Origin: a virus
Length of the DNA stretch: 64,000 nt
Virus record (IMG/VR): IMGVR_UViG_3300025648_000015
Span: 1-64,000 of that record
Direction: 5' to 3' (one strand)
Shown piece by piece: positions 54,252 through 63,616 of this stretch. Positions within the stretch are counted from its first letter, which is position 1. Each line of letters begins with the position of its first letter. The notes beneath the pieces are model-generated. The model had not been told where the DNA came from and did not search any database. It saw only the letters and a list, made by a program, of their open reading frames with translations. The position numbers and the translations under genes were made by a program.

Positions 54252-56712
54252 TACCTCAGGAGTTCTCGCTAGGCTACAAGCCGCCCTTTCAGTATACGAC
54301 CCCACCTGGGACGTCAGCGTTGGTACAGCCACGTATAAAATCCTAGAATCTGTTGCAAAAGAAATTGCTCTTGCTAACAATAACTCTGTTCTTCAAACAT
54401 ATAGTTATGATGTTAACACAAAGAATGGTATTGAATTAGATACATTTTGTAACTTGTTTGGTGTTTATCGCCAATTTGGTAAAAGAGCTTCTGGGCTTGC
54501 AACTTTTTCTGTTAATACTCCATCAACTAACATTATTGATATCCCACTAGGTACACAAATTGCTGTACCAATTGGCACTAATTATACGTCTGCAATTTAC
54601 TACGCAACTTCTGCACCAGCAATTATTGGCGTTGGTAGCACATCCGTTGACGTTCCAATCATTGCAACACTACCTGGAGCTTATGGCAATGTACCAACTG
54701 GTGCAATTACTACAAAAGTTAGTTCACTTGTTGGTATTACATCAGTAGTTAACAATAGTGCAATAACTGGTGGTCTTGACCCAGAAAGTGATGCTTCTTT
54801 ACGAGCTAGATGGCAAAGCACAGCTTTTAACAACAACATTGGTACACAAGGTAAGTATATTCTTACTGCTCTTCAAGATCCAAACGTAACTCTTGCTAAC
54901 ACAGTTAGTCAACAGACTTTCTATAGCGAACAACTACAAATTAATTCATCAATCAGTGGAACAGGCAATGCATTTACCATGCTGCTTGTAGCTTATTCTG
55001 GTATGACTAGCGTAATTAGTGGTACTACTTTTAGTGGGACCACAGTCGTTGCAAGCAGTGGATTTACCGGTTCAGTTACTGGTAGTGCGTTAGCTTCTGG
55101 AATAACTGCAATGATCAGTGGTGTTGCACCAAACTATCAAATTGTTGCATCACCTAACTCAAATACTAATACAGTCAATGGAACAGGTGTTTTAATTAAT
55201 TATAGCGCAGGTTTACCATATCGTATAATGATTGGTAGCGGTACTTCTATCCCAGGTGCAAGCGTTACTACCAGTGGCGTTACCACTGTAAGTGGTGTTA
55301 GTTACTATAGTTATATTCAAAGTGCAAACCCTGACATTGGTACTAGCGGTACATTGTCATATAATGGTACTTTTGGTGGATATGTCTACCCGCAGGGTAA
55401 TGAATTAATTGGTTCAAACCTTAATACGCCTTCACAAATAGTATACGCAAACAACACTGATTATTACTATCCTACAAACCCAACTGCCCCTCTAGTAGTA
55501 ACTATTGCAAACAATGCCAACCAAACTGCACTATTTGCTGGCAACCAAATACAATTAATTTCAGAATATTGCCCAGCATCAAGTAGGTCTATAACACTTG
55601 CTAGTGGTAATTTTATTGATATCTTTATTAATGGTACGTCAGCTTCTTCAGCAACTGAACAAGTTGTTTTTAATCCATCATTTACTTTAAGTTCAGGCAA
55701 CGCGATTGCTAGTCTAAACACTGTTAACTACACATTGGCTAGTGGTGCTGTAGCAACTACAAACTCAACAATTGCTAATGATATTTATATCCCATTAAAC
55801 CAACAACCTGTTATCAACTTCCCATCTCAGTTGTCTACATCAACTAGTGGAATAGCAGACAATATTTATCTTTACAATGTTGGCACAAGTAGTGGTACTA
55901 CTTACCCAATTGCTTTAAATAAATATCCATGGGTAACGTTTACAGGTACGGTTGTATCAGGAGCAACTACGAATGGAACAACATTTATTCCAGTAACAAA
56001 TGCCAATGGTCTATCACAGTTATACCCAGGTTTAGCACTCGCTAATAGTGCAATTGCATCAGGATCTGGTTACTATATTACACAAGTAACATCCAGTGGT
56101 GTTTATGTAAATCAAAATATTACTGCACCATCAGGTACTGCAACTACAGCAGCAATTAGCGGTAAAACTTTAGTTTACCCAATTTATGACACAACAGACA
56201 ATAAAAATAGTGTACTACAAACAACTGGCCTTGCATTTGATGTAACAACGCCACCAAGTGGTTGGCCTGCATTGCCAACACTTATGTCATGGTTGAAATA
56301 CAACCATAATTATAATAGCGATGTAGTTTCTGTAGAAACGTTGGTACAACAAAGTAGACCATTAGGAACAAACACTCTTGTTCACCAAGCAAACTATATC
56401 AACCTGGTTCTTAACCTTAGAATTGTGTTCTCATCTGGGTTTACTCCAACTTCAGTTGAAACAAATATTGCTAATAACCTTGCTACTTATTTTAGTAGTT
56501 TTTATTATCTTGGAAGTATTTCTTTCTCGACTCTTGCAGCTCAAATCCTATCAGTGCCAGGGGTATCAAACGTTAAAGTAACAAGTATTAATACTGTTGC
56601 TTTAGATGGAACAATACTCACTACACAATCTAGTGATTTTAACCTTGCAAGCAACCAATTACCATTGCTTAACGCAATTAACTTTACAGTTAAGGGAAAT
56701 AGTAATTTCTAA
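54244..56712 (+). CDS. Baseplate J-like wedge protein
   Basis: An 822-residue protein. The first 230 residues (helical ILESVAKEIALANNNSVLQ, a discordant NGIELDTFCNLFGV, then beta) with GLDPESDASLRARW is the baseplate J / gp6 signature. The middle is a long Ser/Thr/Asn-rich beta extension, and the C-terminal 200 residues return to a helix-beta domain (VETNIANNLATYFSSFYYLGSI). It makes the wedge ring. The insertion in the middle is larger than in P2 gpJ. Confidence 0.75.
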   Translation: MADTSGVLARLQAALSVYDPTWDVSVGTATYKILESVAKEIALANNNSVLQTYSYDVNTKNGIELDTFCNLFGVYRQFGKRASGLATFSVNTPSTNIIDIPLGTQIAVPIGTNYTSAIYYATSAPAIIGVGSTSVDVPIIATLPGAYGNVPTGAITTKVSSLVGITSVVNNSAITGGLDPESDASLRARWQSTAFNNNIGTQGKYILTALQDPNVTLANTVSQQTFYSEQLQINSSISGTGNAFTMLLVAYSGMTSVISGTTFSGTTVVASSGFTGSVTGSALASGITAMISGVAPNYQIVASPNSNTNTVNGTGVLINYSAGLPYRIMIGSGTSIPGASVTTSGVTTVSGVSYYSYIQSANPDIGTSGTLSYNGTFGGYVYPQGNELIGSNLNTPSQIVYANNTDYYYPTNPTAPLVVTIANNANQTALFAGNQIQLISEYCPASSRSITLASGNFIDIFINGTSASSATEQVVFNPSFTLSSGNAIASLNTVNYTLASGAVATTNSTIANDIYIPLNQQPVINFPSQLSTSTSGIADNIYLYNVGTSSGTTYPIALNKYPWVTFTGTVVSGATTNGTTFIPVTNANGLSQLYPGLALANSAIASGSGYYITQVTSSGVYVNQNITAPSGTATTAAISGKTLVYPIYDTTDNKNSVLQTTGLAFDVTTPPSGWPALPTLMSWLKYNHNYNSDVVSVETLVQQSRPLGTNTLVHQANYINLVLNLRIVFSSGFTPTSVETNIANNLATYFSSFYYLGSISFSTLAAQILSVPGVSNVKVTSINTVALDGTILTTQSSDFNLASNQLPLLNAINFTVKGNSNF

Positions 56713-57668
56713 TGGCTGGTAATCTTTTCCCCACTGCTTTGCACTCTACCTTTATACAAAAGGTAAGTAATTTTCCAGATGATATTTATGATTTTAATAG
56801 TGGTGATGACCTCACCACGTTAATGAATATTTTGCTTGGCAACAGTGGTACTGGACAACTTAACAACCTACAGCTTGCTGCAAGGCTTGGTCAGCAAAAT
56901 ATAGAATTTAATAATTTAGATACAATACTTGGATTAATTCTTAATGTAAAAAGAACTGCTCCTGAAATCTATAGTTTTGCTACAAATCCTTTTATTGATC
57001 AATTGACTGATGCTCAATGGCAAGAAATCAGTACAAAAGATGCAAGTTATCGTGAAAGACTTATGGGAGCTGCAGAAGCTTTTCAAATAGGTTCAACGCT
57101 GTGGGGCGTTCTCACTATGTGTGAAGCATTAACACAAACAAAGTTTTATGTTGTAGAAAGTTGGAGAACACCCGGTTATGGAAGATCGGGCGTTAACCCA
57201 GCCCAAGAAATAGTTCTTATTCCTTTAATGGATTCTACTAACAATAGTGGTTTCTTTACTTGGGATCAAAGCAAAGTTAATACAATTTTGAATACTATAA
57301 AGTATTTTACATTTAATAATTTTGTAATTAGCTTTGGTTCGCCTATTAATACACTTACTCAAATTTCTGGAAACTACGTAGCAACTAACGGTGGTTATTC
57401 AGAATACTTTCATTTGCAAACATCTGTGAATGCAAACGGTTTGAACTCACCTGGAAATATACAACCAGGTGCTAACACAAGATATTGGGTAAAGAATAAT
57501 ACAAGCAGCGTAGCTCCACATTTTGCTCACTTGCAAACACAAGAAATAATTATTGACTTAACAGGGAATATTAATTTTGTTAGCAGTACTGATCCAACTG
57601 GTTTCCCAGAAAACAGCGTTGCTCTTCCTTCTATCCAAGTTACATCAACAGTCTATGGTGCACAATAA
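56712..57668 (+). CDS. Baseplate/tail protein, gpI-position
   Basis: A 318-residue protein directly after the J-like gene. Helical N-terminus (LNNLQLAARLGQQNIEFNNL) then Trp-rich turns (SWRTPGYGRSG) and beta segments. Its place corresponds to phage tail protein I in myoviruses, which links baseplate to fibres, but sequence support is limited to that position. One-base overlaps with both neighbours. Confidence 0.5.
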   Translation: MAGNLFPTALHSTFIQKVSNFPDDIYDFNSGDDLTTLMNILLGNSGTGQLNNLQLAARLGQQNIEFNNLDTILGLILNVKRTAPEIYSFATNPFIDQLTDAQWQEISTKDASYRERLMGAAEAFQIGSTLWGVLTMCEALTQTKFYVVESWRTPGYGRSGVNPAQEIVLIPLMDSTNNSGFFTWDQSKVNTILNTIKYFTFNNFVISFGSPINTLTQISGNYVATNGGYSEYFHLQTSVNANGLNSPGNIQPGANTRYWVKNNTSSVAPHFAHLQTQEIIIDLTGNINFVSSTDPTGFPENSVALPSIQVTSTVYGAQ

Positions 57669-60600
57669 TGCCAATTTTACCAAACAATACAGACCCCTCA
57701 AAAGAATACGTAACGCAATCGGTTAATCCGCCTTTAACTATTGACGGTGTTGTCTATAATAAAATTTATTCACACACTGGTGTAATTGATACTTTATCAA
57801 ATATTCAAAGCACTGGATATTCAGATCCCAATGTAAACATTTTTAATCAATCAAATAGTATTATTAGTTTTGATCCACAACTACAAAAATCATGGATCTC
57901 AAGTACTGATTTTGGTGGACCTACAAGTAATCCTGTAGTAATTACTTACGATATTGTAAATACTACTTATTACAACAATATTGTTTTTGATGTGCTTAAC
58001 GTACCTTGTTTTGTTGAGATACTAGACGAGAATGATAATCCATTGCCCGGTTCCTCAACATTCTCAATTGCCGGTGGTGGAGACATTTACACAACTACTA
58101 ATTGGTTGCGTTTAGAATACAATGCACCAACTAACCCAACACCAGCTACAGTATCAGGTACAAATGGAACAAGTAATTTTACTTATCCATTAACTGGTGT
58201 AAGCGAAATATCTATTCGCATTACAAGGAATAAAACTGTTCAATCTAACTCGGGTAATGGAAATACTTTAACAAATATTGCTTATTCAGTAGGTGTACAA
58301 AACTTTAGTATCAAATTAATTGTTAAAAATAATTCTGATATTCCTGCCGCGGTTGTTAGTGGTTCTAATTCTATTATTACACAAAATCGTTTTAATTTTG
58401 TAGAAACATATTCTTATTCAGTTAATAGTGTTTCTAATATGTTTGTTAATGATTCAACATATTGGAAATGTGCTCCACAACCTGTAAAAGACTCAATCGT
58501 ATATTTTTATATGAAAGTTAGCGATCCAACGCCAAAAACAATTAATAGACTATACATTGATCCATTGTACAGTGGTTGCAAATTTAATGTCTATTACACT
58601 ATTCAATCAACAATTAGTGGTACAGTAGATCCAAGCACTTTCTCTTGGACGCCTATTCAAAGAGATTTTTCTTTAAGAAAAGGTTTATACGATTTACCAA
58701 CCGTAAGCTGCACGTATTTAAAAATTGAATTTATAAAACTTATACCAGAAGTATATGACCTGCCATTGGATTCAATTAATAAAACTATTAATGTTTTTCC
58801 TTATGATGTTGAAAATTACTTCTCTCAACTAGAAGCAAATATTATTGACGGTAATGCAGTAAAATATGCAATTACTAACCCAGGTGCTATTGGTGTTTCA
58901 ACTATCTTAAACCAACAGATTAGTAACTCAACTATCCTGGGTAATGCAACTGCAAATATTGGTAATAATTCTACTTTTCCAAGTCTTGCAAATCTTAACT
59001 CAACACAGATTAATAATCCTACTACACAATCTATAAATACAAGTTCATATATCATTGACCCAAGTATTAGTTACAAACTATTAGATTCTAATGGTAATTA
59101 TAACTATAGTTCATATAATGAATTCCTTCAAAGAAGATTTCCAGACAATCGTGTCCATGTTTATAATCAAGTAAACATTAATCAAACTTGGCACCAAGCC
59201 TACTTTACTGGTATTAGATACATTACTTCATTTTTTGAAAATAATTTTGATGATCTACGTGGAACACCACAAAATTTTATTTCAAGCAATGGATCAAACA
59301 CAGGATTCTCTAGCCAAGGTGTTGATTACATTAACCTTAATGTTGACGAAATTGCAGTAACACCATGGTTCTCTACCATTGATAGTTTTAACGCATTTAA
59401 TATTGGTGGTTTAACTACTGACTGGCAAAGTTTTTTAACTCAAGGCAATACAATTAGCAATGATAATACATTGATGAATAACATTAGTGCTGCAACTTTA
59501 AGCACCATGCTCATTAATGCTAGCGGTACAAAAATAGGTACGCTTGGTACAAGTACTATTTATGCAATATCTGGTCAACCTAATACTCAATATGGTATCC
59601 AATCAGCAGCGTATTCTTTTGGCAATAATATTCTTAATTACTACAACGCTAATTTCCTACCATACTCTGGATCAATTTTAAATTGGTCAGGTCTTGGTGG
59701 TACTACAATAACTGGTACATCTGTAAATTATTATAATCCATCAACGGGTCTTAGTGGCACTGCTAGCGGACTAAGTGTTAGCGGTGGGAACTATACAGCA
59801 GCATTTAACTTTACTATACCAAACGTCAATGCAAGTGGTATCCAAACTTGGCAATTGCAATTTGGTGCACCATCGTTTGGTGTAGTTGGTTATGCAAGCT
59901 ATACACAAGCCGGTGGGTTTAATTACTACTTTTTAACCAATGTCCAAGCTTCTGGTTCTACTAATATTAGTCTAAAAACTAGATTTATTAATCCAACAAC
60001 TAATAATGTAATCTCTGGAACTACTGTGAGTGGTAGTACAGTTGCTGTAACTTCTGGATTTAATATAGCTACTGTTACTGGAACTAATTATAGCACTTCA
60101 ATACCATCAAATACAATTCAATTAGTGATTAGTGGTAGCGCAAGCGTACCATATTCACTATATCAATTAGGTGTTTTCACTCAACCAACTAATAAATGGA
60201 TTGGGCCATCCGACCATAGCAATATGAGAGTTAGTGGAACAGTACGTGTACTATTGCCAAAAAATAATGCAGGAACTTATAGAGCAAGTCTTATTGGCAC
60301 TGATGTATTAGGTAACTTATCTGAACTAGCTTATAAAATTTATACACCAGGAACTATGCCAATAAATACTTGGTTCGATGTAGAACTAGAAGGATTTACC
60401 GGTAGCAATTACGTATCATTCGTAATGGTTATAAGGCAGATTGTACCAACAATTAACGAAATTTTTTATGTAAGTATGCTTGCACCATTCTATCACCCAG
60501 TGCGTTATGAATTTACTAATACACAAAACAACAATATTACTGGAAAAACAGGTTGGTATCCAATCACTCTTGGTGTAAATGATGCAAATAGTTTTATAAG

Positions 60601-60880
60601 TACTGCATCTGGATTACCAGCCAGTGGAATACAAATACGTATGACAGCTCTAGACCCTAATGTTTATGTAACTGGAGTAAGTATTATTCCACAATATAAA
60701 CAAAACTCATATTACTCTAATCTTGATATAAATTACATTGGAGTGAGTAAAACCAATGAAATTAGTTCACGACGTAGTATTAGTAGTAAACCTTATTTTC
60801 AGTTGAATTCTGAATATCATCCAGCTATTTTTAATATAAATAGGATCTCAAGCAATGTAAATCTTTACAACGTAGATTGA
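57668..60880 (+). CDS. Large baseplate/fibre-attachment protein
   Basis: A 1070-residue protein. Several segments resemble carbohydrate-binding beta-sandwich domains (for example YYTIQSTISGTVDPS... and SCTYLKIEFIKL, discoidin-like), with Asn/Ser/Thr-rich linkers. A Gly/Ser-rich mid part carries GLSGTASGLSVSGGNY. Ends with a domain containing SRRSISSKPYFQLNSEYH. As the last tail gene before a promoter it is likely the outer baseplate or fibre anchor. Confidence 0.6.
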   Translation: MPILPNNTDPSKEYVTQSVNPPLTIDGVVYNKIYSHTGVIDTLSNIQSTGYSDPNVNIFNQSNSIISFDPQLQKSWISSTDFGGPTSNPVVITYDIVNTTYYNNIVFDVLNVPCFVEILDENDNPLPGSSTFSIAGGGDIYTTTNWLRLEYNAPTNPTPATVSGTNGTSNFTYPLTGVSEISIRITRNKTVQSNSGNGNTLTNIAYSVGVQNFSIKLIVKNNSDIPAAVVSGSNSIITQNRFNFVETYSYSVNSVSNMFVNDSTYWKCAPQPVKDSIVYFYMKVSDPTPKTINRLYIDPLYSGCKFNVYYTIQSTISGTVDPSTFSWTPIQRDFSLRKGLYDLPTVSCTYLKIEFIKLIPEVYDLPLDSINKTINVFPYDVENYFSQLEANIIDGNAVKYAITNPGAIGVSTILNQQISNSTILGNATANIGNNSTFPSLANLNSTQINNPTTQSINTSSYIIDPSISYKLLDSNGNYNYSSYNEFLQRRFPDNRVHVYNQVNINQTWHQAYFTGIRYITSFFENNFDDLRGTPQNFISSNGSNTGFSSQGVDYINLNVDEIAVTPWFSTIDSFNAFNIGGLTTDWQSFLTQGNTISNDNTLMNNISAATLSTMLINASGTKIGTLGTSTIYAISGQPNTQYGIQSAAYSFGNNILNYYNANFLPYSGSILNWSGLGGTTITGTSVNYYNPSTGLSGTASGLSVSGGNYTAAFNFTIPNVNASGIQTWQLQFGAPSFGVVGYASYTQAGGFNYYFLTNVQASGSTNISLKTRFINPTTNNVISGTTVSGSTVAVTSGFNIATVTGTNYSTSIPSNTIQLVISGSASVPYSLYQLGVFTQPTNKWIGPSDHSNMRVSGTVRVLLPKNNAGTYRASLIGTDVLGNLSELAYKIYTPGTMPINTWFDVELEGFTGSNYVSFVMVIRQIVPTINEIFYVSMLAPFYHPVRYEFTNTQNNNITGKTGWYPITLGVNDANSFISTASGLPASGIQIRMTALDPNVYVTGVSIIPQYKQNSYYSNLDINYIGVSKTNEISSRRSISSKPYFQLNSEYHPAIFNINRISSNVNLYNVD

Positions 60881-60911
60881 TTTTCTCTGTTGTTTATGGT
60901 AATATTTACTC
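60877..60911 (+). promoter_or_regulatory. Promoter with leaderless start for helicase
   Basis: TTGATT (60877-60882), 17-base spacer, TAATAT (60900-60905), then six bases and ATG at 60912. No Shine-Dalgarno sequence precedes the ATG. Transcription would start at or next to the ATG, giving a leaderless mRNA. The same TAATAT-N6-ATG spacing is present at 32998-33010. The -35 overlaps the stop region of the previous gene. Confidence 0.6.
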
Positions 60912-62771
60912 ATGCCTTCAGAGAAGACTATATATGTTCAAAAGAGTAAATTACTCAATGGAGTACTAAGATACAGCTCCTTGGACCCTGAAGTCAAGAA
61001 AAAACTTTTGATGCTTGATAATTACGGTACTTTAAAAAACCGTGACAGGATTGATGAGTTTGCTCAGCTTGTAGAAAATAATGATTATTCTTTAATTTTT
61101 GAGGATAAAGAAGCTGAAAACGATTTTATAGATTTACAGATGTGCAGTTCTGAACCATATGAAGTTAATAGCCCTTTTTTGGTTGAGAACCATTTATTCC
61201 CTTTTCAGCATGTTGGACTTAATTATGTCTGGAAGCAAATGCTCTCAGAAAACCCACAAGTATTAGTCCAGTGGGATACAGGTGCAGGCAAAACTTTATT
61301 GAGTTGCCTCACTAGCCAGAAACTGTTTGATCATGGTGCCATTGACAAGGTGCTGGTCTTTTCAAAGAAGATCAAACAATACGACTGGGAACAGGAGTTT
61401 AAGCGGATGACACACTTAACTGTTGAACGTGTAACAGAAAAGATGACTCGCAAAGCTCGCCACGCCATGTACGAAAAAAACACTAACCAAGTATTAGTTC
61501 TTAACTACGAAAAAGTACGTGAAGGCAATATGGCTAAAGTGCCAGGCCAGAGAAAGAAAGTTAAGTCCTACGACCGTACAGATTTATTGCAAATTCTGAA
61601 CATGATCAAGGGGCAACGTGTACTTATCATTATTGATGAAGCACAAAAAATCAACAGCGGAGAAAGTCTGTTGGGAGAAGGTTTTCATACTCTTATTAAC
61701 ACACCGGATAGCGAAACAAAAGCTCTAGCATTAACGGCTACACCATATACGACTAGCCCATTGAACATCCGTAATATTTTTTCTGTAGTAGCCCCTGGTA
61801 TTCCTGACGTTAGTGACATGAAACGTGATGTTTTTAAACGTTTTTACGGTAAAGAGTTCAGCATGTATAGCAATGGTTTTGTACAAGAACTATATGTAAA
61901 AGAATGGGATCGTGCAAAACTTTCTTTATTAGGTAAGAAACACGAAAATTGGACTCACATTGCAATGAAAAGCGATCCCATTATTGCTGCACAGTTCCCT
62001 GAAAGCACTCCAAAAAAGCTTGTATATGAACTTTCTGATATTGACCGTGCTATTTATGATTGGGCTGAAGAACAAGCTCGTGAACGTTATAATCCAGATA
62101 ACCAAGTTGCTAACTGGAGCTATATTGACGTACTCCGTATGATTTGCAATACCACTGAAGGTCTTAAAAACAGTAATGGTAAGTTTGCTAAAGAAATTGT
62201 TGCAGAGTTTGGTAATGACATCAGCATCCAGAATAGTGCAAAATATCAGTTGATTATAAATAATCTTGACGTTTATTTTGAAAAAAATGAAAAAGTTGTT
62301 TTGTTTACATATTGGACAAACGGCACTCTATTTCCATATTACGAAGCGTTAAAAGCACAATACCCAGATGTTCTTATTTTGCCTATCTGGGGAGTTGGAA
62401 TGAGCACTGATCAGTCAGCAGAAAACATGAAACTATTTAATGCTGCTAAAGGTCCAGCTGTATTAATTACAAGTGATGTACTCCAAGAAGGTGCAAACCT
62501 TTATGCACCATACCTTTGGAACATTGAAGTACCACGTACATATGCAGATTACAAACAACGTAAAGATCGTATCAATCGTGCCGATTCTCGCTCAAAAGGA
62601 GTTGACAAAACATGGGTATATCGTCCAGTAGCTGTAAATACTATTGAAGAAAGAGTAGATGCAAAAGTTTTGAGACGGAGAGCGGAAGCAGAAGCAATTC
62701 GTGGTATTATAGACGAGCATGCTGACATGGAAGACACTATTGATGTAACACCGTTTGGATTTTTGTTTTAA
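60912..62771 (+). CDS. SNF2-like DEXH helicase
   Basis: A 619-residue protein. Walker A is DTGAGKT (122-128), the DEAQ box is at 242-245 in IIIDEAQKIN, and TATP is at 275-278. The C-terminal lobe has ITSDVLQEGANLYAP and YKQRKDRINRADSR, matching SNF2 motifs V and VI. This is a DNA- or RNA-dependent ATPase that probably acts in phage replication or repair. It starts a new unit after the tail block with its own promoter. Confidence 0.8.
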   Translation: MPSEKTIYVQKSKLLNGVLRYSSLDPEVKKKLLMLDNYGTLKNRDRIDEFAQLVENNDYSLIFEDKEAENDFIDLQMCSSEPYEVNSPFLVENHLFPFQHVGLNYVWKQMLSENPQVLVQWDTGAGKTLLSCLTSQKLFDHGAIDKVLVFSKKIKQYDWEQEFKRMTHLTVERVTEKMTRKARHAMYEKNTNQVLVLNYEKVREGNMAKVPGQRKKVKSYDRTDLLQILNMIKGQRVLIIIDEAQKINSGESLLGEGFHTLINTPDSETKALALTATPYTTSPLNIRNIFSVVAPGIPDVSDMKRDVFKRFYGKEFSMYSNGFVQELYVKEWDRAKLSLLGKKHENWTHIAMKSDPIIAAQFPESTPKKLVYELSDIDRAIYDWAEEQARERYNPDNQVANWSYIDVLRMICNTTEGLKNSNGKFAKEIVAEFGNDISIQNSAKYQLIINNLDVYFEKNEKVVLFTYWTNGTLFPYYEALKAQYPDVLILPIWGVGMSTDQSAENMKLFNAAKGPAVLITSDVLQEGANLYAPYLWNIEVPRTYADYKQRKDRINRADSRSKGVDKTWVYRPVAVNTIEERVDAKVLRRRAEAEAIRGIIDEHADMEDTIDVTPFGFLF

Positions 62772-62772
62772 T

Positions 62773-62801
62773 TTGACTCTGGTCCCATATCGTGATATGT
62801 T
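62773..62801 (+). promoter_or_regulatory. Promoter with operator-like palindrome
   Basis: TTGACT (62773-62778), 17-base spacer, TATGTT (62796-62801). CATATC-GT-GATATG (62786-62799), a perfect six-base inverted repeat with two central bases, overlaps the -10. This is a typical arrangement for repressor control. Transcripts would begin near 62808, about 62 bases before the Rpf-like start at 62870. Confidence 0.55.
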
Positions 62802-62869
62802 TTATAAACTTAAAGAAGGGAGATCTATTGAAAACTAACTGACCTTATTGTTAGAGAGATAGGATAATC

Positions 62870-63262
62870 TTGAGACGTTTAATTACAATCTCAGTATTAG
62901 CTGTCAGTATGGTTATTAATCATGTTGGAGCTAGCACCCCAAAAGTATTAACAAACAAAGAAACACCAAAAGTGGTTCAAAAGATTAAAAAAGTAGTATA
63001 TCCAGTGATATTGTTTTCTAGGCCAATTATGTTGGCTTGGGAAAAAGTTAACATCTGTGAAATGGGTGGTAACTGGCATTACATAGGCCCCTACTACAGT
63101 GGTGGACTAGGAATGACTAATATTAACTGGATTAAATTTGGCGGTTTAAAATTTGCCAAGAATGCAGGATTAGCAACACCAGAAGAGCAGGTAACAATTG
63201 CTCGTGAGATCGAAAAAAGTGGCTACGTTCCTGACCAATATGGTTGCGGACAAGGCTGGTAG
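62870..63262 (+). CDS. Rpf-like transglycosylase-like protein, secreted
   Basis: A 130-residue protein. Starts with TTG at 62870 with AGATAGGA just upstream. Residues 1-21 form a signal peptide (MRRLITISVLAVSMVINHVG, cut near A21). The C-terminal domain from 57 shows WEKVNICEMGGNWH, with C63 and catalytic-type E64, and a GGL, GG, AREI and final CG (C126) as in resuscitation-promoting factor lysozyme-like domains of Actinobacteria. It would cut cell-wall glycan. The domain is a host-range marker for actinobacteria. Confidence 0.75.
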   Translation: MRRLITISVLAVSMVINHVGASTPKVLTNKETPKVVQKIKKVVYPVILFSRPIMLAWEKVNICEMGGNWHYIGPYYSGGLGMTNINWIKFGGLKFAKNAGLATPEEQVTIAREIEKSGYVPDQYGCGQGW

Positions 63263-63277
63263 AGGAGAAAATAATAA

Positions 63278-63493
63278 ATGGCAATTAATAAGTATGATCA
63301 GATCCAACGAGACATGATGGACATGATCACCAGTGGTCAGATGCATAGTACCTTGATTGGTAAGACCATTGCTGTGGGCGGAAATAGCCCACGATCACTC
63401 CAAGAAATTGAAGATTTTGTAGAATATATCATAAATTTGCTTAAAAAAGCAGAGCAATTCCGAAAGGATAATGTAAAAAAGAGCAAAAGATAG
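63278..63493 (+). CDS. Small hypothetical protein
   Basis: A 71-residue helical protein with GAGGAG upstream and Lys-rich C-terminus. Its last codons lie inside the 5' strand of the structured RNA region that follows. No family recognised. Confidence 0.6.
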   Translation: MAINKYDQIQRDMMDMITSGQMHSTLIGKTIAVGGNSPRSLQEIEDFVEYIINLLKKAEQFRKDNVKKSKR

Positions 63494-63600
63494 CTAATGA
63501 AGTGAGAGAGCTTTACAGCCTCTCCAGAAGGGCCTGGTCTTCCTCGGGAGTTGCAGTCGGTGTTCATACCTTGACTCCTCCCGAGGCCCTTCCAGCTATC
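63489..63600 (+). ncRNA. Putative three-way-junction structured RNA
   Basis: Three perfect or near-perfect stems nest. P1 is GATAGCT (63489-63495) with AGCTATC (63594-63600), 7 pairs. P2 is GAGAG-A-GCT (63504-63512) with AGC-CTCTC (63517-63524). P3 begins with GAAGGG (63527-63532) and CCCTTC (63587-63592), then CCTCGGGAG (63542-63550) with CTCCCGAGG (63578-63586), then AGTC/GACT and GGT/ACC. This totals about 37 pairs in 112 bases. The GC-rich stems stand out in AT-rich DNA. No T-run follows, and there is no TTCGA T-loop, so a tRNA is unlikely. It could be a small RNA or a 5' regulator of whiB. Confidence 0.55.
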
Positions 63601-63616
63601 AATCTTTCCAATAATT

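Noticed and set aside
62828-62842. Leader peptide MKTN after AAGGGAG upstream of the Rpf-like gene
   Set aside because: Only four codons from a TTG start; no repeated regulatory codons or terminator is seen. Kept only as a remark in the promoter finding.
63489-63600. tRNA or tmRNA at the structured RNA
   Set aside because: P1 is 7 bp like an acceptor stem, but there is no T-arm with a TTCGA-like loop next to the 3' strand, no anticodon arm of 5 bp with a 7-base loop, and the length is 112 bases.
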